From Janthinobacterium silvisoli (GTDB taxonomy: Bacteria; Pseudomonadota; Gammaproteobacteria; Burkholderiales; Burkholderiaceae_D): DNA of 64,000 nt. The position numbers were made by a program, and so were the translations under genes. The stretch covers positions 1,054,001-1,118,000 of the forward strand of contig NZ_JACHCL010000001.1 in NCBI RefSeq assembly GCF_014200725.1, read 5' to 3'. Each line of letters starts with the position of its first letter. Position 1 is the first letter of the stretch. Of this stretch, positions 58,692-64,000 are shown one piece after another. Below the pieces are notes generated by a model that was not told the DNA's origin, searched no databases, and saw only the letters and a program-made list of their open reading frames with translations.

Positions 58692-58817
58692 CTTGATGCT
58701 CCTGATTATTCTTAAAATAGATGGGCGCTATACAGCAGCTCCATAGCGGGTTTCAGTATAAAATCCCGACTACATGCATGGCATGAATTAAATTCGCCAC
58801 ACCCAGTCGGTATTTTC
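58692..58817. promoter_or_regulatory. Divergent CoA-transferase/LysR control region
   Basis: This 126-bp gap holds GAATT-A-AATTC at 58785-58795 and a longer imperfect repeat CGGGTTT...AAATCCCG at 58747-58768. Either could be a LysR site. I cannot locate promoter boxes with confidence. Confidence 0.4.
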
Positions 58818-59753
58818 ATGCCTGACTCATCACACTATTTTCCCTGGCAGAACATCTTGGATATCCGCTCCCTGCGCTACTTCGTTGAAACCGTCCGCCT
58901 GTCCAGCTTTACGCAGGCGGCCGAGTCGCTGCACCTGACCCAGTCCACCATCAGCAAGATGGTGCGCCAGCTGGAAGATGAAGTCGGCGCGCAGCTGCTG
59001 GTGCGTGACGGGCGCAAGCTGACCCTGACCGACACGGGCCGCGTCGTCTACCAGCACGGCCAGGAAATGCTGGCCAATATGCGCCAGCTGACCCTGGAAG
59101 TGCGCGATACCCAAGCCTTGCAGCGGGGCAGCCTGACGGTGGGCATCCCGCCCATGATCAATGTCCTGTTCACGCCCGTGCTGAAAGCGTTTCGCACGCG
59201 CTACCCGAATATCAGCCTGACCCTGCAGGAAGATACGGGCCAGCAGATCGAGCGCAAGGTGGCGGCTGGCGAACTGGAAATCGGCATGACGGTCCTGCCG
59301 GCCGATCCCGAGCTGGATCTGGTGACGGTGACCATCGCCAGCTATCCGATCTGGGCGCTGGCTGAACCAGGCACGTTTCAAAAGAATCGCACCAGCCTGC
59401 CCTTCAAGTCGCTGGCCAACCTGCCGCTGGTGCTATTAAAAGATGAGTTTGCCCTCACGCGCAGCCTGCGCCAGCAATTCGCCCAGGCCGGTTTCACGCC
59501 GCAGATCGCCGCGCAGAGCGGCCAGTGGGACTGGTTAGTCGCCATGGCTTCGGCCGGCCTGGGCGTAGCCCTGCTGCCAGAACCATTCATCCGCCGCCTG
59601 GCCGGTGAACCTTTGGAGGCGGTGCGCATCATCGAACCGGAGCTGGCCTGGCAGGTGGCGCATATCTGGAGCGGGCGCTACCTGTCGCACGCAGCGCGCG
59701 CCTGGCTGGAGGTTTGCCAGGATATATTTGGCACGCGTTTCGAACACGCATGA
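58818..59753 (+). CDS. LysR-family transcriptional regulator
   Basis: This 311-aa LysR protein starts MPDSSHYFPWQNILDIRSLRYFVETVRLSS. The winged helix is SFTQAAESLHLTQSTISKMVRQLEDEVGAQLL. A CynR-type substrate-binding domain follows. The start is uncertain: a TTG at 58857 would give the canonical short N terminus LDIRSLRYF, while ATG at 58818 adds 13 residues. Neither has a good Shine-Dalgarno. The divergent CoA-transferase is the likely target. Confidence 0.9.
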   Translation: MPDSSHYFPWQNILDIRSLRYFVETVRLSSFTQAAESLHLTQSTISKMVRQLEDEVGAQLLVRDGRKLTLTDTGRVVYQHGQEMLANMRQLTLEVRDTQALQRGSLTVGIPPMINVLFTPVLKAFRTRYPNISLTLQEDTGQQIERKVAAGELEIGMTVLPADPELDLVTVTIASYPIWALAEPGTFQKNRTSLPFKSLANLPLVLLKDEFALTRSLRQQFAQAGFTPQIAAQSGQWDWLVAMASAGLGVALLPEPFIRRLAGEPLEAVRIIEPELAWQVAHIWSGRYLSHAARAWLEVCQDIFGTRFEHA

Positions 59754-59755
59754 AA

Positions 59756-59777
59756 AAAGGTGGCCGCAGCCACCTTT
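59756..59777. terminator. Bidirectional terminator
   Basis: AAAGGTGGC-CGCA-GCCACCTTT with A-run and T-run flanks separates the LysR gene from the convergent sugar transporter gene. Confidence 0.88.
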
Positions 59778-59798
59778 CTTTTACTACTAGCCTAGCGC

Positions 59799-61103
59799 TT
59801 ACTTCACGGCTGCATCTTCTTTATACATGCCCGCATATTTCCAGCCGAAATACAGGATGAAGGTGTAGCACAGGGCTGGCACGATAAACGACAGTTGCAA
59901 ATTCATGTGGTCCGCCAGGAAACCCTGGATAAACGGCACGATGGCGCCGCCGACAATCGCCATGCACAGAATGCCCGAGCCTTGGCCCGTTTGCGCACCC
60001 AGCTTGTTCAAAGCCATGCTGAAGATGGTCGGGAACATGATGGAATTGAACAGGCCGACGGCGATCAAGGCCCACATGGCGGTATGGCCGCGCGCGAAAA
60101 TCGCTACCAGGATCAGGGCGATCACCACGGCTGCATTGAAGGCCAGCGTCTTGCCCGGGCTGACATAGCGCATCACGGCAAAGCCGATGAAACGGCCCAG
60201 CATGGCGCCGCCCCAGTAGTAGCTGACGAAATGCGCCGCATCGGCCGCGCTCAGGGCAGCGATCTGGCTTTCGCCCATGAAATTGATCAGGAAGCTGCCG
60301 ATACTGACTTCACCGCCCACGTACAGGAAAATGGCGATGGCGCCCAGCACCAGGTGGCGCTGCGACCAGATCGATACTTGCTGGCCATCCTGCGCCACGG
60401 CGCCATCGTCGGCATGCGAAATCTTTGGCAATTTGGCCAGCGCGAACAGTGCAGCCAGCACCACCAGGGTCGCAGCCAGCGCCAGGTAGGGGCCTTGCAC
60501 GGCGGCCGCTTCCTTGGCGCGGTAAGCCAGTTGCTCGACGGCCGGCAGCAAATCGAATTGCTGTACCGTCAGCACGGTGCCCGACAGAATCAAAATGCCG
60601 CCCAGGGTAGGCGCCACCGTGGTGCCCAGCGAGTTGAACGCTTGCGTCAGGGTCAGCCGGCTCGATGCCGTCTGCGGGTTACCCAGTTCCGTCACGTAAG
60701 GATTGGCGGCCACCTGCAGCACGGTAATGCCAGCTGCCAGGATAAAGAAGGCCAGCAGGAACAGCGCATAGCTGCCCGTCGAGGCAGGATAAAACATGGC
60801 GCAGCCGGCGGCCGCGATCAGCAAGCCCGTCACCACGCCGCTTTGATAGCCGATACGCTTGATCAACATGCCGGCAGGCAAGGAAACGATGGCGTAGGCG
60901 CCAAAGAAACAGAATTGCACCAGCATCGCCTGCACATACGTCAGCGTGTAGATCGAGCGCAGATGGGGAATCAGCACATCATTGAGCGAGGTCAGCAGAC
61001 CCCACATGAAAAACAGCACGGTAACAATAATCAGGGCGCCTGTATTGTTTTGCGTGCCAGCCTGCGCGGGCAGCACGCCCGAACCTTGCTTTACGTATTC
61101 CAT
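59799..61103 (-). CDS. FucP-type sugar MFS transporter
   Basis: This 434-aa transporter of the major facilitator superfamily has about 12 transmembrane helices. It resembles the FucP/GluP/NagP group that imports fucose, glucose/galactose or N-acetylglucosamine by proton symport. Family segments are [68 protein letters not shown] and [17 protein letters not shown] chose ATG 61103, with ACGGAGAAAGT upstream, over ATG 61121. An ACGTAGT-AAA-ACTACGT operator candidate lies 78 bp upstream. The substrate is not determined. Confidence 0.9.
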   Translation of the reverse strand: MEYVKQGSGVLPAQAGTQNNTGALIIVTVLFFMWGLLTSLNDVLIPHLRSIYTLTYVQAMLVQFCFFGAYAIVSLPAGMLIKRIGYQSGVVTGLLIAAAGCAMFYPASTGSYALFLLAFFILAAGITVLQVAANPYVTELGNPQTASSRLTLTQAFNSLGTTVAPTLGGILILSGTVLTVQQFDLLPAVEQLAYRAKEAAAVQGPYLALAATLVVLAALFALAKLPKISHADDGAVAQDGQQVSIWSQRHLVLGAIAIFLYVGGEVSIGSFLINFMGESQIAALSAADAAHFVSYYWGGAMLGRFIGFAVMRYVSPGKTLAFNAAVVIALILVAIFARGHTAMWALIAVGLFNSIMFPTIFSMALNKLGAQTGQGSGILCMAIVGGAIVPFIQGFLADHMNLQLSFIVPALCYTFILYFGWKYAGMYKEDAAVK

Positions 61104-61180
61104 ACTTTCTCCGTTATTCATTCCAAGATAGTTGTGCCCTGCCGTGCGTGTATGAAAGCAACATTCCAGGGTGAGCAATG

Positions 61181-61197
61181 ACGTAGTAAAACTACGT
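61181..61197. promoter_or_regulatory. Palindrome upstream of the sugar transporter
   Basis: ACGTAGT-AAA-ACTACGT has perfect 7-bp arms. It lies 78 bp upstream of the transporter start. It resembles sites of LacI-type sugar repressors. A near-copy lies at 62246-62262. Confidence 0.55.
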
Positions 61198-61247
61198 ATA
61201 TGCGGCCGCATTATGCCCGAAAGCCCCGTATTTCGCAGCTTCCAGAA

Positions 61248-61264
61248 CAATTATTCGATAATTG
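61248..61264. promoter_or_regulatory. Inverted repeat CAATTAT-TCG-ATAATTG
   Basis: Perfect 7-bp arms lie in the gap between the transporter and the DUF3563 gene. A TATAAT box follows at 61312-61317, 47 bp before the DUF3563 start. It may be an operator for that gene. Confidence 0.4.
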
Positions 61265-61363
61265 AATGACTGACATTTGAAATCAAAAGTGTACTTATAA
61301 CTTGAAATCGGTATAATTTGTTGCAGTGCAGCACACGCGGCACACCATCTTTAGGAGCCTGCC

Positions 61364-61597
61364 ATGTCCACCACGTTCAGCTACCACAGCACCCAAAGCA
61401 ACAACATCGTCGCCACTGTTGCGACCGCCCTGAAACGCCTGGGCGCCTACCTGTCGCAAAGCACCGATCACCGCGAACGCGCTTACGAAGAAGCCTATCT
61501 GGCGGAATCAGCCGACCGCTATGACCTGGAATTCCGCATGCGCGAACTGGCGCGCGCCAATCCACAGCCTACATGGATGAGCGGCCTGGGCCGTTAA
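61364..61597 (+). CDS. DUF3563-like small protein
   Basis: This 77-aa protein has a polar N terminus and the C-terminal motif EEAYLAESADRYDLEFRMRELARANPQP. This motif is like the DUF3563 family (AYLAxSxDxxDLExRMRxLE), whose function is unknown. AGGAG precedes the ATG at 61364 by about seven bases, a good ribosome binding site. A -10 box (TATAAT) lies at 61312-61317. Such small proteins are often highly expressed in Burkholderiales. The codon usage looks native. Confidence 0.8.
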   Translation: MSTTFSYHSTQSNNIVATVATALKRLGAYLSQSTDHRERAYEEAYLAESADRYDLEFRMRELARANPQPTWMSGLGR

Positions 61598-61641
61598 TTC
61601 CGGTCATCGACCAACACTGGCGTCCGCCGCTACTGATAGCG

Positions 61642-61676
61642 CCATCCTGCTCGCCTTGTGCTTGAGCACAGGATGG
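61642..61676. other. Hairpin just upstream of the FMN reductase gene
   Basis: CCATCC at 61642-61647 pairs with GGATGG at 61671-61676. The inner stem TGTGCT-TG-AGCACA (61657-61670) stacks on it, with a bulge on one side. It ends 14 bp before the ATG at 61691. It could end transcription of the DUF3563 gene weakly or affect translation of the next gene. Confidence 0.4.
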
Positions 61677-61690
61677 GCTATAACGGCGGC

Positions 61691-62218
61691 ATGCAAACAC
61701 CTGTCACCATCTTCGCCATCGCCGGCAGCCTACGCGCCGCCTCATTGAATCTGGCCTTGCTGCGCGCGATTGCCCAGATCGCCCCACCCACATTTGAGAT
61801 CCGCATCGATACGGGGCTCGGTAATTTACCGCTGTTCAATCCCGACCTTGATGCGGACAGCCTGCCCGCTGTCGCCGCCATGCGCGACGCCATCCTGGCA
61901 GCCGACGTCCTCATGCTGGCCAGTCCGGAATACGCACATGGCGTGAGCGGCCCCATGAAAAATGCGCTCGACTGGATGGTGAGCAATACCTCCTTCATCG
62001 ACAAACCGCTGGTGCTTCTGAACACCTCGCCGCGCGCCACCCATGCACAGGCGGCACTGCGTGAAACGGTGTCCACCATGTCGGCCCGCGTGATCGACGA
62101 CGCCTGCATCAGCCTTCCCCTGCTCGGTTCGGGACTTGATGCCGAAGGCATCGCCAGCGATCCGGTTTTGCGCCAGACCATACTCGATATGCTGCAACGC
62201 ATCAGGGCATTTTTCTGA
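61691..62218 (+). CDS. NADPH-dependent FMN reductase family protein
   Basis: This 175-aa protein has the flavodoxin-like fold of NADPH-dependent FMN reductases and azoreductases. IFAIAGSLRAASLNLALLRAIAQ contains the FMN phosphate-binding GSxRxxSxN motif. ADVLMLASPEYAHGVSGPMKNALDWM is the classic PEYxxxxxGxxKNAxDW segment. Its role is electron transfer to flavin or quinone acceptors. The ATG at 61691 starts the conserved region; an ATG at 61673 is also in frame. A hairpin lies immediately upstream. Confidence 0.92.
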   Translation: MQTPVTIFAIAGSLRAASLNLALLRAIAQIAPPTFEIRIDTGLGNLPLFNPDLDADSLPAVAAMRDAILAADVLMLASPEYAHGVSGPMKNALDWMVSNTSFIDKPLVLLNTSPRATHAQAALRETVSTMSARVIDDACISLPLLGSGLDAEGIASDPVLRQTILDMLQRIRAFF

Positions 62219-62245
62219 CATCTTGCACGTTTCTCTAGGCATATC

Positions 62246-62262
62246 ATCTAGTTTTACTACGC
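62246..62262. promoter_or_regulatory. Second copy of the ACTACGT operator-like sequence
   Basis: ATCTAGTTTTACTACGC matches the reverse complement of the site at 61181-61197 in 14 of 17 positions, with an identical 13-base core. It lies 23 bp before a TATAAT box at 62285-62290, which precedes the gene starting at 62320. Confidence 0.5.
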
Positions 62263-62319
62263 GTTTCTACTTAGTGGCTTCGGGTATAATGGCAGCACTT
62301 GTCATACATCCATCGCTCC

Positions 62320-62727
62320 ATGACCGTCCTTAGTCACACCCATCCACTGGTGATCCAGCTGGAAAACGATTTACTGCCCCTGTTCCGTGCCGCCCTGCCC
62401 GACATCGCCCACACGGCACCGCAGGCGCTGGCTTCCGTTTTTGCGTTTTCCGGTGGCAACGCCAGCGCCTTCCAGGATTATCATTTCGGCATTTCCTGCT
62501 TGCTGGAACAGGTCTCGCCAGACAGCGCCGACGAAGTTGCCCTGCTGGTCAGCGTCACGGGCCTGGAACAAGCGGCGCAGCTGAGCGCCCAGGTCGCCTG
62601 GGGCCCGCCCTCAAGCAAGATCGAAGCGCAGGCACACTTGCCCGCCGCCACGATGGCAGCGCTGCATGCGGCACTGCCGGAACTGATCACCGCCTTGCAG
62701 CAAGCCGCGCAGCGGGGCCAGCCCTAG
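62320..62727 (+). CDS. Hypothetical protein
   Basis: This 135-aa protein is soluble and acidic. It starts MTVLSHTHPLVIQLENDLLPLFRAALPD. It has no signal peptide, membrane helix or motif that I recognise. A TATAAT box lies 30 bp before the ATG at 62285-62290, so the transcript would be almost leaderless, and no Shine-Dalgarno is evident. The operator-like sequence at 62246-62262 links it, by inference, to the regulator that acts on the sugar transporter. The base composition looks like its neighbours. Confidence 0.6.
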   Translation: MTVLSHTHPLVIQLENDLLPLFRAALPDIAHTAPQALASVFAFSGGNASAFQDYHFGISCLLEQVSPDSADEVALLVSVTGLEQAAQLSAQVAWGPPSSKIEAQAHLPAATMAALHAALPELITALQQAAQRGQP

Positions 62728-62811
62728 CCCGTCATCAAGCATTCATCTGCCGCTGGCACAATCACATCACATGGCCACCGCCGCCGTCTTCCATATCCAG
62801 GATCAGCCTTC

Positions 62812-64000
62812 ATGCAACTGTCTTTAAATAGCAAAATCTGCGTCGCCGCCACCGCGCTGGCCATCCTGAGCCTGGGCATCACTGCGGCCGTAATCGGCTA
62901 CCAGAGCAGCGCCCAGGCCGAAGGGGCCGCCATGGACCTGGCCCGCACCTCGGCCCGCGAAGCGTCGGGCGCGCTGCAGGCACGCATCGCCAGCAACCTG
63001 GCCAACATCACCAGCCTGGCCGGCGCCATGCGCAGCAGCAAGAGCGCCGACCTGCCCCTGCAGCGCGAACAGATCTACGAATTGAGCAAGGCCACCCTGG
63101 CCAGTTCCGATGACTTCATCGGCGCCATGGTGGCATGGGAACCAAACGCGCTCGACGGCAAGGATGCGGATTATGCCAACCAGCAACCGTATTACGACGC
63201 CAGCGGCCGTTTCATGCCCTACTGGACGCGCGGCAGCGATGGCAAGCTGCATGCCGAGCCCAATGTCTTTGGCCCCGGCGCGGGCGCCAATGACTGGTAC
63301 GACATCCCCAAGCGCACGGGTAAGGTGTTCTTTACAGAACCATATGTCTATCCAGTCGATGGCAAGAGTGTGCTGATGGCTTCGCTGGTGGCGCCCATCA
63401 TGATCGACGGCAGCTTCAAGGGCACGGCCAGCGCCGATTTCATGCTGACGCGGCTGGCAAAGATCCTGGCCGGCCTGCAAGTATTTGATGGCGGCAAGCT
63501 GGCCCTGATCTCGAATGGCGGCTTGTACGCCAGCAATCCCGTGCCTGAAAAGCTGGGCAAGAAAGCCGACGACTTGCCGCCTGCCGCACTGGACAAGGTG
63601 CGCCAGGGCCAGCCCTATGAATATGAAGACGGCAAGGGCCAGGTACATTTGCTGCAGCCGCTGCACATCCACCCCGACATCGCGCCGTGGAGCATCGAAC
63701 TGAGTTTTCCAAAAAGCGTGGCCACCGCACCCGCGCGCGAGCTGATGCGCTATACCCTGCTGATCGCGCTGCTGTGCGCTGCCGCCACGGCCGGCATCCT
63801 GGTGCTGGTGCTCAACCGCCTGACGCGGCCGCTGCGCACCTTGGGTGCAACCATGACGGACCTGTCCAGCGGCGACGCCGACCTGCGCGTCAAGCTCGAC
63901 GTGCGCGGCACCGACGAGCTGGCCGTCATCGGCAACGGTTTCAATCAATTCGTCGCCAAGATCCACGCCGTGCTGCTGCAGGTGCAGGCCAGCGCCGACA
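62812..64000 (+). CDS. Methyl-accepting chemotaxis protein, N-terminal part (cut by window edge)
   Basis: The first 396 codons of a chemoreceptor are present. The start is MQLSLNSKICVAATALAIL with a transmembrane helix at about 8-28. A periplasmic dCache_1-type double sensor domain follows at about 30-310 (DFIGAMVAWEPNALDGKD, YYDASGRFMPYW, DIPKRTGKVFFTEPYVYPVDG). A second helix lies at about 315-338 (YTLLIALLCAAATAGILVLVL). A HAMP domain follows (RLTRPLRTLGATMTDLSSGDADLRVKL). The signalling domain is beyond the window. dCache receptors usually sense amino or organic acids; the ligand is unknown. Confidence 0.92.
   Translation, partial: MQLSLNSKICVAATALAILSLGITAAVIGYQSSAQAEGAAMDLARTSAREASGALQARIASNLANITSLAGAMRSSKSADLPLQREQIYELSKATLASSDDFIGAMVAWEPNALDGKDADYANQQPYYDASGRFMPYWTRGSDGKLHAEPNVFGPGAGANDWYDIPKRTGKVFFTEPYVYPVDGKSVLMASLVAPIMIDGSFKGTASADFMLTRLAKILAGLQVFDGGKLALISNGGLYASNPVPEKLGKKADDLPPAALDKVRQGQPYEYEDGKGQVHLLQPLHIHPDIAPWSIELSFPKSVATAPARELMRYTLLIALLCAAATAGILVLVLNRLTRPLRTLGATMTDLSSGDADLRVKLDVRGTDELAVIGNGFNQFVAKIHAVLLQVQASAD

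Overview
The window looks like chromosomal DNA of a betaproteobacterium of the order Burkholderiales, most likely family Oxalobacteraceae (Janthinobacterium, Duganella or Massilia type). This rests on protein recognition and gene order, not on a search. The blocks ndk-rlmN-pilF-rodZ-ispG-hisS-yfgM-bamB-der-hfq-hflX, surE-pcm-nlpD-rpoS-rlmD and gntR/sdhCDAB-sdhE-gltA are arranged as usual in that group. Coding density is high and GC is about 60 percent. No rRNA, tRNA, CRISPR array or prophage was seen.

Layout. 1-10616 (all minus) is the housekeeping block from ndk down to hflX, which is cut by the left edge. 10837-14967 holds a Bax inhibitor-1 family membrane protein, a LysR regulator, a cyclopropane fatty acid synthase and a JmjC-like cupin. 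15034-16980 is a secreted multidomain GH18 chitinase. 17327-22402 is rlmD, rpoS, nlpD, pcm and surE. 22474-25542 is a two-gene accessory module: a TIR-domain protein followed by a KGGTGR-type P-loop ATPase with a long kinesin-light-chain-like TPR array. 25730-29983 carries a DinG-type helicase, a YdcH-like small protein, a coiled-coil lipoprotein and zapE.

30053-51859 is a TCA-cycle region. It has lpdA, a PspC-domain gene, odhB and odhA on the minus strand. An apparently inserted group follows (LysR, GAF plus degenerate GGDEF, a flavodoxin-fold oxidoreductase, HxlR), then gltA, sdhE, sdhB, sdhA, sdhD and sdhC. A GntR/UTRA regulator diverges from mdh, a CitE-like lyase, an MliC-like exported protein and acnA. 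A perfect 16-bp palindrome lies between gntR and mdh. Together these genes encode citrate synthase, aconitase, the 2-oxoglutarate dehydrogenase complex, succinate dehydrogenase and malate dehydrogenase.

51860-64000 is more mixed. It has a DUF2863 protein, a 121-bp inverted-repeat element, a CYTH protein, an M14 carboxypeptidase and a TetR regulator. A complete IS1595-family insertion sequence with a perfect 8-bp target duplication follows, then a CoA-transferase with a divergent LysR, a FucP-type sugar transporter, a DUF3563 small protein, an FMN reductase, an unknown protein and a chemoreceptor cut by the right edge.

The best candidate for a poorly described system is the TIR plus KGGTGR-TPR pair. 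Other points of interest are the IS inserted across a stop codon that its own target duplication restores, the structured repeat at 53335-53455, a histidine-rich tail on histidyl-tRNA synthetase, and several palindromic operator candidates.
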